From the NCBI GenBank assembly GCA_001592145.1, contig BCWJ01000020.1, positions 1 to 52,095 of the forward strand: a DNA stretch of 52,095 nucleotides, given 5' to 3'. Positions 24,681-33,436 of the stretch are shown here, piece after piece. Origin of the DNA: Xylanimicrobium pachnodae JCM 13526 = NBRC 107786 (GTDB lineage Bacteria; Actinomycetota; Actinomycetes; Actinomycetales; Cellulomonadaceae). A program made the translations under genes and the position numbers. Numbering within the stretch: position 1 is the first letter of the stretch; each line of letters starts with the position of its first letter. The notes beneath the pieces were generated by a model. It was not told the DNA's origin, did no database searches, and saw nothing but the letters and a program-made list of their open reading frames with translations.

Positions 24681-24910
24681 CCGAGTCGAACTGGCCGCTG
24701 CTGACCGTCAAGGACTACGACGGCACGGTCATCGGCTACCACTACCGGGACCACTTCCTGGCCCGCACTGAGGACCGCCGGACGTGGAGTGTGTTCGAGA
24801 CGGACGACTGGACCGGCGCCCCGCTGCGCGAGCGCCCGCTGACCACCGATGCACCCACCCGCGCGCAGGCGCGGAACTTTGTGGACGCGCTGGTCGAGGC
24901 GGAGCCGTGA
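24677..24910 (+). CDS. Hypothetical protein
   Basis: 77 aa, GTG start coupled to the previous gene. 'LLTVKDYDGTVIGYHYRDHFLARTEDRRTWSVFE' is a beta-sheet-like unit. Function unknown. Confidence 0.6.
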   Translation: MTESNWPLLTVKDYDGTVIGYHYRDHFLARTEDRRTWSVFETDDWTGAPLRERPLTTDAPTRAQARNFVDALVEAEP

Positions 24911-24917
24911 CGGCATC

Positions 24918-24947
24918 GGAACGTGCCCCGGTCCCCGCCCCACACGA
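24918..24947 (+). promoter_or_regulatory. Bipartite intergenic element, copy 13 (30-nt type)
   Basis: GGAACG, CCGGTCCCC spacer, CCCCACACGA; 27 nt before the ATG at 24975. Confidence 0.5.
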
Positions 24948-24974
24948 GAAGCACCAGCCACCAAAGGAGAACCG

Positions 24975-25142
24975 ATGCCCAAGACGATCGCTGTGACCGT
25001 CCTGCTCGACGCCGACCAGTTCGAAGACGACGCTGCGGTGTTCGCGCTCATGGATACACCCCTCGCCGGTCAGCGAGTCACCGTGCATGTCAGTGGGCGG
25101 GACTTCGCCGGGGATGTTCGCGGCGCGAAGGTCGAGGGCTGA
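24975..25142 (+). CDS. Hypothetical 55-aa protein
   Basis: Good AAAGGAG site. 'TIAVTVLLDADQFEDDAAVFALMDTPLAGQRVTVHV' suggests a small alpha/beta fold. Function unknown. Confidence 0.6.
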   Translation: MPKTIAVTVLLDADQFEDDAAVFALMDTPLAGQRVTVHVSGRDFAGDVRGAKVEG

Positions 25143-25145
25143 CAG

Positions 25146-25586
25146 ATGGGATCAACCGTGCCGGACTTCGACCGTGGGCTATACAAGGCCATGCTCGACG
25201 TATGGAAGGACGCGCTCGTGACGCAGGCTGTTGCGCGGCGCGGATACGGCGGTGCGCGTCATGTCGACGGTGTCGAGCAGACCGCATACAAAGCGCTCAT
25301 CGACTTCATCTGGGATAACGGTCTGAACTTCACCGAGTTCGACCCACGCGGAGTCAAGGAGTTCGACCGTGACGAGTACGAGCAACTGAGCAACGCGTAT
25401 CAGGCCGCGCTGACTGCGCTGTTCGCGGCAGACAACGATCCCGAGGACGACGGCAGTAGGGCCTCCGAAGCGGCTCGGGTTGCCGACGATGTACATGACG
25501 CACTCGTGGAGTTCGTTGAGTTGAACGGCCTGAGCAACACCGAGTTGGACCCGCGCAACCCGCGCCGCTGGGGTGGTGCCCGATGA
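25146..25586 (+). CDS. Helical protein with internal duplication
   Basis: 146 aa. 'YKALIDFIWDNGLNFTEFDPR' (first half) and 'HDALVEFVELNGLSNTELDPR' (second half) are internal repeats, and both match the single copy in the gene at 24435. Each unit begins with a helix and 'A..R' segment. Function unknown. Confidence 0.7.
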   Translation: MGSTVPDFDRGLYKAMLDVWKDALVTQAVARRGYGGARHVDGVEQTAYKALIDFIWDNGLNFTEFDPRGVKEFDRDEYEQLSNAYQAALTALFAADNDPEDDGSRASEAARVADDVHDALVEFVELNGLSNTELDPRNPRRWGGAR

Positions 25587-25855
25587 GCACACGAGAGGTC
25601 GCAGTAGGAACGCCGGGGGTGGTCCGGGAGCCCGCCGACTGCGGCGAGTGCAACCGGCCCGAGCAGTTCTCCTGGGACAGTACGAACCGGGTCGGGGACG
25701 CCCCGGTGATCGTGTGCAAGACCCACACGAGTCGCGCCCCCGGATGGGTTTACGACCTGGAGGACGGGGTCGACGTTGACTGGTGGTCTCGCGTCCGTCC
25801 CGATCCCGTCAGGACCGACCAGAGCGGAATGCACGGCGAGGGAGACGACCTGTGA
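25583..25855 (+). CDS. Cys-containing hypothetical protein
   Basis: 90 aa. 'EPADCGECNRPEQFSW' and 'VIVCKTHTSRAPG' give a CxxC...C..H zinc-binding pattern. Overlaps both neighbours by 4 nt. Confidence 0.65.
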   Translation: MSTREVAVGTPGVVREPADCGECNRPEQFSWDSTNRVGDAPVIVCKTHTSRAPGWVYDLEDGVDVDWWSRVRPDPVRTDQSGMHGEGDDL

Positions 25856-26796
25856 GTAACGCTGGCAAGGGCGGTGGGCGCGGCACGAATCAGTACGGGC
25901 TACACGGGCGGGCTGTGCAGCACCCAGGGGGCGGTGTCCACAAGCCGCACACCGAGCAGCCCTACGAACTCGAACCGGAGCCCACGATGGACGACACTCC
26001 ATACGAGGTACTCCACGATGACTCAACCCCGGTGGAGCGGCGCGAGGCATGGGAAGTCGGCGCTGGTCTCCAACGGATCGATGGAATCGAGCCGTCACCG
26101 GTCGCCTACCGCCTCATGGACGAGCAGGTCGCTGGACACCTGACGTACTCACAAGTCGAGCGGGAACTCCACCGCCACTACGAGTCGATGCCGACCGCTA
26201 GTAGCGCGCAGAGAGAGGCTGACCTTGCTGCGACACGCATCGCAGAGATCATCTCTGAGCCGGGGTTCACGCTCTCGGCAGGTTCGCTCGCTGCGATTCA
26301 CGGACGCATCTTCGGTGGCCTCCTCAACGATCGTCGCTGGGAAGGGCGGTTCCGTCGCGAGTCGATCACCAAGGCGGAACCCGTGCTCGGCGGCGCATCG
26401 GTAAACTACACGCCCGGCCCCGAAGTGACTCGCACGCTCGCGTGGGAGTTCGACCAGGAAAGGGAAGCCGACTTCGTTCCCCGCGACGACCTTGATGCGA
26501 TCACACACGTGCTGCGGTTCACCTCGGCGATCTGGGACGTCCACCCGTTCAGGGAGGGCAACACTCGCGCAACCACCACCTACGCGATCAAGTACCTGCG
26601 TGAACTTGGTGTCCAGATCGACAACGAGCCGTTCAGGGATCACTCTCCGTACTTCCGCGACGCGCTCGTCCTTGACAACGCCCCCGCTCGGATGCGCGAC
26701 AGGCAGCCGCTGCGACTGTTCATCCGAATGCTCGCAGGCGAGTCGGTTCAACTTCCTGACCTGCGCGCCGAGTACCCGAAGGGCAGTTCCCGATGA
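25852..26796 (+). CDS. Fic-domain protein with VbhA-like N-terminal segment
   Basis: 314 aa from a GTG overlapping the previous stop. 'HPFREGNTRATTTYAIKYL' is the Fic catalytic motif (HPFx(E/D)GNxR), so AMP or another nucleotide moiety could be transferred to target hydroxyls. N-terminal 'GLQRIDGIEPSPVAYRLMDEQVAGHLTYSQVERE' resembles the VbhA-type inhibitory antitoxin, usually (S/T)xxxEG; here the Ser is replaced and Glu is Asp, so inhibition may be weak. Targets in phages include host GTPases or translation factors, but none can be deduced. Confidence 0.85.
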   Translation: MSNAGKGGGRGTNQYGLHGRAVQHPGGGVHKPHTEQPYELEPEPTMDDTPYEVLHDDSTPVERREAWEVGAGLQRIDGIEPSPVAYRLMDEQVAGHLTYSQVERELHRHYESMPTASSAQREADLAATRIAEIISEPGFTLSAGSLAAIHGRIFGGLLNDRRWEGRFRRESITKAEPVLGGASVNYTPGPEVTRTLAWEFDQEREADFVPRDDLDAITHVLRFTSAIWDVHPFREGNTRATTTYAIKYLRELGVQIDNEPFRDHSPYFRDALVLDNAPARMRDRQPLRLFIRMLAGESVQLPDLRAEYPKGSSR

Positions 26797-27332
26797 CCAC
26801 CAAACTGACGTGGGTGACGCTGGCGAACGGCGACTTGCTGTGCGAGCAGTACCCGATCCGGGTGCGCAAGCCGCTGGTGCGCGGTGAGGGCTGGGAGGTG
26901 CGGGTGCCGTCCGAGCATGATGACGGCATCTGGACGTCCGTGTACGACGGCGACGACCTGGACGGCATCACCCGGGTGTGGCGTAAGGCCGAGGTGCCCC
27001 GGTTCGTGGACGGACGGCTCGACCAGATTCTGGCCCAGGCTGCTGGTGGCGGGACGCTCGCGGACCTGTGGACCGGCGCGTGGGATGAGACTGCCCGCCA
27101 GCAGGTCATCGACCGCGAGATAGAACTTACCGCGCGCCTGGACGCGGCCCACGACGACATGCTCACTCGCATCCGCGCGAACCGGCCTGCCGCCAAGCCG
27201 AGCCCGACCCCGCGCGCCGACCTGCTCGCCATGCTGGACGCCGCACGCCCGTACGTCGCACACGCCGCCGAGGGCGGAGGCGACCAGGAGGCTGTCGTGT
27301 TGCTGGCGAAGATGCGGGGGTTGGTCCGGTGA
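26793..27332 (+). CDS. Hypothetical protein
   Basis: 179 aa, coupled to the Fic gene (ATGA). N-terminal beta unit, then helical 'DQILAQAAGGGTLADLWTGAWDETARQQVIDREIELTARLDAAHDDML'. No recognised family; may act with Fic by position only. Confidence 0.6.
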   Translation: MTTKLTWVTLANGDLLCEQYPIRVRKPLVRGEGWEVRVPSEHDDGIWTSVYDGDDLDGITRVWRKAEVPRFVDGRLDQILAQAAGGGTLADLWTGAWDETARQQVIDREIELTARLDAAHDDMLTRIRANRPAAKPSPTPRADLLAMLDAARPYVAHAAEGGGDQEAVVLLAKMRGLVR

Positions 27333-27559
27333 GCGGGCGAAGCAACGAACTTCGCATCAGTGTCAGCGGACCCGACTTCATCACCGGGGAGTCGTTCGAC
27401 CCCGAGCGCGACGTCCCGTTCCTCGAACTGTGTGTGTGGAACGACTACGGACGCTCGTGGCACTACTCGCGGTATGACGCGGACACCAAGGAGGCCGTGT
27501 TCGAGCGCGGCGATGCGGAAGTGCTCCAGTCGGACTCCGTCTGGGACGGTGCCCGGTGA
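27329..27559 (+). CDS. Hypothetical protein
   Basis: 76 aa, GTG start overlapping the previous stop. 'FLELCVWNDYGRSWHYSRYDADTKEAVFERGD' is a beta-rich acidic unit. Function unknown. Confidence 0.6.
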   Translation: MSGRSNELRISVSGPDFITGESFDPERDVPFLELCVWNDYGRSWHYSRYDADTKEAVFERGDAEVLQSDSVWDGAR

Positions 27560-27777
27560 GCGAGTTCACGTTCACCCCGGCGAAGTCTGGCACGCCGAAC
27601 TTCTTCGACGTGGCCGTGCCTGGGGTCGATCCGTTGGGCTGGGTGTGGAAGCCAGCCGGGCTGCGCGAGTGGTGCTGGCGCGGGCTGTGGCAGACCGATG
27701 CTGCCGAGTCCTTCCATGCGACCCGCGAGGCGGCGGCCGAGGCGATGCTCGCTGCGCGACGCGACGCCGGTGCCTGA
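27556..27777 (+). CDS. Hypothetical protein
   Basis: 73 aa, Trp-rich ('WVWKPAGLREWCWRGLW'), ending in a helix 'TREAAAEAMLAARRDAG'. Last gene of the Fic block. Confidence 0.6.
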   Translation: MSEFTFTPAKSGTPNFFDVAVPGVDPLGWVWKPAGLREWCWRGLWQTDAAESFHATREAAAEAMLAARRDAGA

Positions 27778-27788
27778 GCACGACGGCG

Positions 27789-27816
27789 CTTATACTCGCT
27801 TATACTTCCTTATACT
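27789..27816 (+). promoter_or_regulatory. Three phased CTTATACT boxes before the AAA ATPase gene
   Basis: CTTATACT occurs at 27789-27796, 27799-27806 and 27809-27816, exactly 10 bp apart. TATACT is a good sigma-70-like -10 box. One-helical-turn phasing is typical of operators or iterons. GGAGG and the ATG follow within 22 nt of the last copy. Confidence 0.6.
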
Positions 27817-27837
27817 CGTTCCCGGAGGAGGCGACCG

Positions 27838-29013
27838 ATGCTGCACAATCCCTACCGACCCCGCGCGTCGGCGGACCCTCTGATCGGGCGGCAAGCGCAA
27901 CTCGCGCTCGCTCAGCAGTTCATCTCTCAAACCCTCGCGACCCGGCACGCCGCCCCCGGCGCCGTCGTGTTCTACGGGGTGCGCGGCATCGGCAAGACAT
28001 CCCTCTTGCGAGCCGTTCGTCGCCGCGCCATCTCCGAGGATGGGTTTGTCTCCCCGTGGCTGTCCGTCCCCAAGGGCGGGGACTTCTTCGCCGCACTGGC
28101 CGCCACCGTGCGCCGCACCCTGGTCGACGCGGACGTGATCGCCGAAAACCACTGGTCTCTGGAGCGGTTCGGGGTCGAGGTGGGGGCCGGGCCGGTCAAG
28201 GTCACCGCGAGCGTGAAGGCAGCCGACGCCGCCCCGGCTGGGACGTGGCACGTCGGCAACGTCGAGAACTTCCTGCGCACGACCGCCCGGGCCTGCTCGG
28301 ACCAGGGCGGCGGACGCGGCACGGGCATGCTGCTGTGCATCGATGAGATGCACGCGATGAAGTCCGCCGACCTGGCCGTGCTGCTCAACGCGCTGCAGAA
28401 CATCGCCGACGACACCGAAGGCTCCCCACCGCTCGTCGTCGCCGCTGCGGGCCTGCCGCGCGTGCGGTCCGGGGCCACCGCTGCGGCCACGTTCGGGGAA
28501 CGCACCGCGTACGAAGAGGTCAAAGCGCTGCCGGAACCCGACACGCGTCGCGCGCTGGTCGAGACCGCCGCCGAGGCGGGCGTGACAATGACCCCGGATG
28601 CGATGGACCTGCTCACACAACGCTCCGGCGGCTACCCGTTCTTCGTGCAGTTGCTTGGCTGGCACGCCTGGCAGGTGGCCGACCCCGCCCAGGCCGGGGA
28701 CGCGATCACCGAGGAGCATGCCCGGCAGGCGATCGAGGCGGCAGGGCCGAACATCGCCGACCTGTTCGAGGCCCGCTTCGGGGCTGCATCCCCGGTGGAG
28801 TCCGACTTCATCGTGGCGCTGGCCCGGCTCGCTGGGGACGGCACCGCCAGCCGCAGCGACGTGGCCGAGGCGATGGGCCGCACCTCACGCGAACTGTCCA
28901 TGGTGCGCCGTGAACTGCTCGACAAAGCCGTCGTCGCCGACGCGGGACGCGGACGGCTCCGCTTCACCCTGCCCGGGTTCGCACAGTTCGTCCTGAACGA
29001 AACGGAAGGCTGA
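27838..29013 (+). CDS. AAA-type (STAND-like) ATPase with winged-helix C-terminus
   Basis: 391 aa. 'FYGVRGIGKTSLLRAV' (about residue 45) is the Walker A motif, and 'MLLCIDEMHAM' (about 170) is Walker B with the catalytic Glu. The N-terminal 'NPYRPRASADPLIGRQAQLALA' is the entry of AAA_16/ORC-like families. The C-terminus ('TASRSDVAEAMGRTSRELSMVRRELLDKAVV') is a winged-helix that could bind DNA. A role in replication initiation, partition-like control or defence is possible. It has its own AT-rich promoter region. Confidence 0.85.
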   Translation: MLHNPYRPRASADPLIGRQAQLALAQQFISQTLATRHAAPGAVVFYGVRGIGKTSLLRAVRRRAISEDGFVSPWLSVPKGGDFFAALAATVRRTLVDADVIAENHWSLERFGVEVGAGPVKVTASVKAADAAPAGTWHVGNVENFLRTTARACSDQGGGRGTGMLLCIDEMHAMKSADLAVLLNALQNIADDTEGSPPLVVAAAGLPRVRSGATAAATFGERTAYEEVKALPEPDTRRALVETAAEAGVTMTPDAMDLLTQRSGGYPFFVQLLGWHAWQVADPAQAGDAITEEHARQAIEAAGPNIADLFEARFGAASPVESDFIVALARLAGDGTASRSDVAEAMGRTSRELSMVRRELLDKAVVADAGRGRLRFTLPGFAQFVLNETEG

Positions 29014-29016
29014 TCG

Positions 29017-29229
29017 GTGCACGACTGCGGTATCCCCCGTCACTACCCGGTGCTCGACCACGAGACGCTGGAGTCGATCGGCTGCCCGTGCGACGTGGGT
29101 TGCCCCAAATGCAACCAGCCCGCATCGTGCGACTGCGTGACCCCGACCGGGTACCACGCGAGGTGGCACCGCCACCGCATCATCGCCTCGAAGATGCTGT
29201 CCGAACTCGACACCGACGCGAAGGAGTGA
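29017..29229 (+). CDS. Cys-rich small protein
   Basis: 70 aa, GTG start. 'IGCPCDVGCPKCNQPASCDCVTP' contains six Cys in 18 residues, a probable double zinc knuckle. Coupled to the ATPase gene (3 nt). Confidence 0.65.
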   Translation: MHDCGIPRHYPVLDHETLESIGCPCDVGCPKCNQPASCDCVTPTGYHARWHRHRIIASKMLSELDTDAKE

Positions 29230-29232
29230 GCG

Positions 29233-29751
29233 ATGAGCGAACTGATCGACCTGCCCGCGCTGGTGCTCGATGAGCATGACGGGTCGGTGCTGGGCCGCTA
29301 CCCGAGCGTGGAGCGTGCCCGTGAGGATGGGTGGCCGCTGCGTCACGCGTACCTGGATTCGCTGATCATCGACACGTCGAGCGTGCCGGAGGCCAAGCGG
29401 GACCTGCTGACCCGTCTGATCGCTCATGCCTGGGACAAGCGAACCCACCGCGGCTACCTGCTCGCACTCATCGCTGCGCCCGAAGACGGCGAGACGGTGT
29501 TCGTGGAGGACGTCCCGATCCCGAAGGGCGTTTCGGCGCGCGTCGCCGCCGCCTTGATCGAGGACATGCTGTGGCTGCGCCAGCCGGTCCCGGTCGAGGG
29601 CTTCGCGCCGCAGTTCCCGAACGCCTACCAGGCACGCCGCGACACCGACGCGCGGGCCGCCGTGATTCGCGCCCGCCGCCGCAACAGTCTCGAAGCGCAA
29701 CTGAACCAGCGCCTACCCGGCAACATCGTTGCCCGCGAGAGAAAGAAGTAG
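29233..29751 (+). CDS. Hypothetical protein
   Basis: 172 aa. 'LPALVLDEHDGSVLGRYPSVERAREDGWPLRHA' and a helical basic C-terminus. No family recognised. Confidence 0.65.
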   Translation: MSELIDLPALVLDEHDGSVLGRYPSVERAREDGWPLRHAYLDSLIIDTSSVPEAKRDLLTRLIAHAWDKRTHRGYLLALIAAPEDGETVFVEDVPIPKGVSARVAAALIEDMLWLRQPVPVEGFAPQFPNAYQARRDTDARAAVIRARRRNSLEAQLNQRLPGNIVARERKK

Positions 29752-29755
29752 GGCC

Positions 29756-30358
29756 ATGTCTGGTGGGGCGCTCGAATATCAGTACCACCGGGTCAACGAC
29801 CTGGCCGACGCGATCCGGGAGCGGATCGTGCGCGAGCCGTACACCGACGAGTACGGCTCCGATCACGAGCCGCAGCCCCCACAGGTGATCGCCGCCTATG
29901 AGCGGGCCGCCCGCCTGTGCGAGATTGCCGCTCGCGCAGCCAAGGACGTCGAGTGGCGCGAGAGTGCGGACACCGGGGACGAGTCCTTCATGCAGGACTC
30001 CCTGGTGTGGACGCCGGTGCAGGTGCAAGCCCTGCTCGCCCAGCCGGACAGTGAACGTCTATTCGCCCGCGCCGATGCCGAAGAACTCGCACTTCGCAAC
30101 GTGTACCGGACCATCTCCAAGTGGACTGAGGGCCGCTGGAACGCGCCGGACGACGAGACAACCGCGACCCGGTGGGCGTGCGCCGACGAGGTGCACGCGG
30201 TGACCGACATCCACAAGGTAGAGAACCTGGACGACATCCGCCCGCTGGGCGCCGCGCTCACCGACCTGGTCTACCTGGCCAACCGCTGGACACGCGATAC
30301 CGACCCGACCAAGGCCGAGTGCGGCGCCCAGATCACGGCGGTGCTGCACGCCGGTTAG
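29756..30358 (+). CDS. Hypothetical helical protein
   Basis: 200 aa, all-helical by eye with many Asp/Glu. Ends 'GAQITAVLHAG'. Its stop overlaps the stop of the convergent gene by 4 bp, so neither gene has room for a separate terminator. Confidence 0.65.
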   Translation: MSGGALEYQYHRVNDLADAIRERIVREPYTDEYGSDHEPQPPQVIAAYERAARLCEIAARAAKDVEWRESADTGDESFMQDSLVWTPVQVQALLAQPDSERLFARADAEELALRNVYRTISKWTEGRWNAPDDETTATRWACADEVHAVTDIHKVENLDDIRPLGAALTDLVYLANRWTRDTDPTKAECGAQITAVLHAG

Positions 30359-32949
30359 GTGCGGGTGGTCGATGCGTTGAGCAGGTGCTCGCCTGCGTAC
30401 ACGACCACGACCTTGTCCCCGGTGTCGTAGACGTGCATGCGCGGCGCTGGGGGCTGGTTCCCGCCGATGCGCCAGTGCGCGAACACCTCCACCGGGCCAA
30501 CCTCTGGCACATCGAACGTGCGCTGCTGGCGGGCTCGCTCGTTGCCCATCACCCAGTTCGACTCAAGGGCAGCGAACCAGTGTGACGGCACCCCCGCCGC
30601 CGGGGTGCGCACCCACTCCCCCAGCGCGCCAGACCAGCCCGCCGCGCGGGCAGACACCATCGCGTCCATGGTGGCCAGTTGGTCCCAGACTCGCCGGGTC
30701 CAGGTGCGCTGCGACCCGGTGTGCACGTCCAGGGCGCGCGCCGACTCGATCGCAGATGCCGTGATGACGAGCCCCGGGAAAGCATGCTGCGCCTCGGTCA
30801 GCGCGTCGGCCACCGTCGTCACGGTGTCCGGCAGGACAGGATGCTGCGTTTGCGGTGCGGGCCGGACCTCGACCGGAGCCGGGTCGCACGGCCTGCCGGG
30901 CTCGACGGTGCGCTGAGCGGGCTCGGCGTGGTCGAGTTGGCGTGCCTGTTCTGCGTTCAACCTGCGCAGGTCGGCGACCTCGCGTTCCAAGCGGGCTGCC
31001 CGGTCTTCCGCCGCATCCGCGCGGGACGCCTGCGCCTTCACGTCCTGGGTGGCGGCGACCAGTGCGAGGGACAGGTCCGGCTTGGGCGCCTCAGAGACCC
31101 CTTGGCCGGGCACGACCTCGGTCACAGCCAGCCCGAGAGCGGTCGCGTTCTGCGGGGCCGCGAGCAGCACGAACCGGCGCACCGCAGCGACCACGTCCTC
31201 AGCCAGCGGCGCCACGTCGGCAGTCTTCGCCGTCCTGGTCCCGCTGGCGATCTGCTGCCAGTGGACCCCGGTCCACACCAGAGCCACCCAGGCGCCGGGC
31301 TGCCACGGTTCGGGCACGGGGAGGGCGCCCGGGTAGCGCGCGCCGATCAACGCGTCACCGATCAGGGCGGGCATCGTCGCAGTCCGGTCAAACACCTCTT
31401 CGCGGACCGCGGCGAGCGCGGCGATCTGCCGGTCCCGTTCCGCAGCGGGCATCGACCCGTCCGCACGCAACGGGGTCAACCGCACGGCGAAGACGACCGT
31501 GCCGGGCGGCACGTGCTGACCAGGGTCGGCCAAGGCGTCCCGCACGTCGTCCGGGTAGACCGGGGAGAGGTCCCCGTCAGTGGTCAGCGCCACCAGCGGG
31601 AACCCGGCCAGCGCTCCCTCATCCCGCAGATCCCCGATCAGCGCCGTCGGTGGGGCGATCCGCTTGGTTGCGGTGATGGCCACCGTGTAGGCGCGCGGTG
31701 CCTTCTGCTGGCGTCGCTTCGCGGATGCGCCGGACATCTCGTCCGCGACGGCGGCCACCTGAGAGATCGGGATGGCACCGAACGCGGTGCTCACCGTCCC
31801 GGTAGACATGTCCGCTCGGACCAGTGTGGGAGTCGGCTTCCCGAACCTCGGGTCTGCTTCGTCTCGCACAGTCAGGATCGACCCGTCCCACTGCGGGGCC
31901 GCGCTGATCGCCGCGAGCCCCCAGGCGGTATCCACGAGATACACGTCGCCGTGGCGGGTCACGGTGGTCTTCGAGATGTCGGCAAGGCGCTTGGCGAGTT
32001 GTTCGTGGGTCTGCGTCGTGGACAGAATCGTGGTGCTGATCGGGTCGCTGCCGATCCCGTCTTCATCCGGGGGCGCGGCCAGGAGCATGCCGCGCAGCAC
32101 GACCGAGTTGGGGGCTGATGCGTCCCACGCGGATCTCTCCGCCGCCGCCGTGCAGTCCCGGGTCACGGCGCAGGCCTGCGCGGCATCGACGGACCCAGAA
32201 CCGGTCGCCACGGTGATCCACTCACGCTCGGCGCCCATCACACACACCGCCCAGGAGCGCGGCTTCCACCCGGTCAGGCCCAGCACCTGCGCGAGGTCTG
32301 TGCCGCCCGGATCAACGACCAGCACCGCCGCCAACCCCCCTGCCGTCAGGCGGGTGAGTAGCGAGGTGGCGGCATCGAGGTCACGGGCCATCCGGCTCCG
32401 CCCTGACTCCAGCGACTCGCCCTTATCGCGGGCATTGTGCAGCGCCTTGCCGTTGATCCTGGCCACGACCAAGGTGGTGCCCGGCGGAATCTGCTGGGTG
32501 CGGGCTAGATCCTGGATGTAGGCGTCCGAGGCGACCTGGGCTGATGGCTTCCCGCCGTCGTCCACCGTTTGCAGTGGAAGCCCGGTGACCTGGTCGTCGG
32601 CCAGCAGTCGGTCGAGCACCGACTGTGCGACCTGCGCGCCCCGTGGGGTTCCGGCGGTCAGCGTCCACGCCTGCCCCTCGCCCGGCAGACAGGCTGCCCA
32701 CTCGTCGGCACGCGACAGGGCCAGACCTCCCGCAACCTGCCCGGCCCACGCATCGACGCGTACCGGCTCGGCCACCGACCCGTGCTCGTTGAGGTCGACA
32801 TGCCATCCGGACACTTCCGGGTCGAGGTTGGTCACGTACTCTCCCACGAGCCCGACTAGGTCGTCGCGGGTTGCCAGGGTACGGAACGTGATCGCGCGCG
32901 AACTGACCATCCCCGGAGCGTACCGGCGGGCACCGACGCTGCCCCCCAT
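30355..32949 (-). CDS. Long leftward protein of unknown function
   Basis: 864 aa from ATG 32949, or 851 aa from ATG 32910, which I prefer because a TACGCT box lies 6 nt ahead of it (leaderless). The only large gene on this strand. N-terminal half: repeated alpha/beta units ('GTTLVVARINGKALHNARDKGESLES', 'AAVLVVDPGGTDLAQVLGL', 'GDVYLVDTAWGLAAI'). About residues 650-690: coiled coil ('AEDRAARLEREVADLRRLNAEQARQLDH'). C-terminus: a compact beta unit ('VFAHWRIGGNQPPAPRMHVYDTGDKVVVVYAGEHLL'). No catalytic motif, signal or membrane segment recognised. Confidence 0.8.
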   Translation of the reverse strand: MGGSVGARRYAPGMVSSRAITFRTLATRDDLVGLVGEYVTNLDPEVSGWHVDLNEHGSVAEPVRVDAWAGQVAGGLALSRADEWAACLPGEGQAWTLTAGTPRGAQVAQSVLDRLLADDQVTGLPLQTVDDGGKPSAQVASDAYIQDLARTQQIPPGTTLVVARINGKALHNARDKGESLESGRSRMARDLDAATSLLTRLTAGGLAAVLVVDPGGTDLAQVLGLTGWKPRSWAVCVMGAEREWITVATGSGSVDAAQACAVTRDCTAAAERSAWDASAPNSVVLRGMLLAAPPDEDGIGSDPISTTILSTTQTHEQLAKRLADISKTTVTRHGDVYLVDTAWGLAAISAAPQWDGSILTVRDEADPRFGKPTPTLVRADMSTGTVSTAFGAIPISQVAAVADEMSGASAKRRQQKAPRAYTVAITATKRIAPPTALIGDLRDEGALAGFPLVALTTDGDLSPVYPDDVRDALADPGQHVPPGTVVFAVRLTPLRADGSMPAAERDRQIAALAAVREEVFDRTATMPALIGDALIGARYPGALPVPEPWQPGAWVALVWTGVHWQQIASGTRTAKTADVAPLAEDVVAAVRRFVLLAAPQNATALGLAVTEVVPGQGVSEAPKPDLSLALVAATQDVKAQASRADAAEDRAARLEREVADLRRLNAEQARQLDHAEPAQRTVEPGRPCDPAPVEVRPAPQTQHPVLPDTVTTVADALTEAQHAFPGLVITASAIESARALDVHTGSQRTWTRRVWDQLATMDAMVSARAAGWSGALGEWVRTPAAGVPSHWFAALESNWVMGNERARQQRTFDVPEVGPVEVFAHWRIGGNQPPAPRMHVYDTGDKVVVVYAGEHLLNASTTRT

Positions 32950-33029
32950 GTCTGCGCGCCAGCGCCGCCCCTATTGGCCTGTGATGCACTTCACACAATA
33001 TTCATTCGGACTGAGGATTGCCCATTCCC

Positions 33030-33045
33030 ATACGCTGAAGGAGTC
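33030..33045 (+). promoter_or_regulatory. Probable -10 region of the gene at 33081
   Basis: CATACGCT lies in an AT-rich divergent region between the leftward gene and 33081. The same TACGCT hexamer stands before the leftward gene, so the two divergent promoters may share a sigma factor. Confidence 0.35.
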
Positions 33046-33080
33046 GGGCCACCGCCCGCCAAATCCGTCAAGGAGCACCA

Positions 33081-33248
33081 GTGAACACCGAACGCACGAC
33101 CATGCGACAGGCCCTCAGCCTGTCCTTTGCCGTGCGTTCGCGCTGCTCGGCCCTCCTGTCCCTGGACTCGTACCCCCTTACCGGGGCCGCGAAGCAGGCG
33201 CACGAGTGGGCCAACCAGCCGGGGCCCGTGGGCGGAATCAGCACGTAA
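33081..33248 (+). CDS. 55-aa protein ahead of the tRNA array
   Basis: GTG start with AAGGAG 7 nt upstream. Basic and Ser/Leu-rich ('MRQALSLSFAVRSRCSALLSLDSYPLTGAAKQAHEW'). No family recognised. Confidence 0.5.
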   Translation: MNTERTTMRQALSLSFAVRSRCSALLSLDSYPLTGAAKQAHEWANQPGPVGGIST

Positions 33249-33327
33249 GTCAGCCAGCGACGCTGACACAGCGAGCCGCCCCGGGCCAGGTCCCGAAGGG
33301 CGGCTCTCGTCGTTCTCGGGGCGGTTC

Positions 33328-33356
33328 GGACCAGAGTCGCAGCCCGTCCCACATGG
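33328..33356 (+). promoter_or_regulatory. Bipartite intergenic element, copy 14 (29-nt type)
   Basis: GGACCA, spacer, GTCCCACATGG. First of two tandem copies in front of the tRNA array. Confidence 0.65.
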
Positions 33357-33385
33357 TCAGGGCAGGGCACGCACCGAGGCCCCTC

Positions 33386-33414
33386 GGAGCAGGTCCGCAC
33401 CCCGTCCCACATGG
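33386..33414 (+). promoter_or_regulatory. Bipartite intergenic element, copy 15 (29-nt type)
   Basis: GGAGCA, spacer, GTCCCACATGG, starting 58 bp after copy 14 starts and ending 22 nt before tRNA-Trp. Nothing downstream is translated, so the element should act on transcription. Confidence 0.7.
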
Positions 33415-33436
33415 GAAGGGCACAACTGAACAGCAA

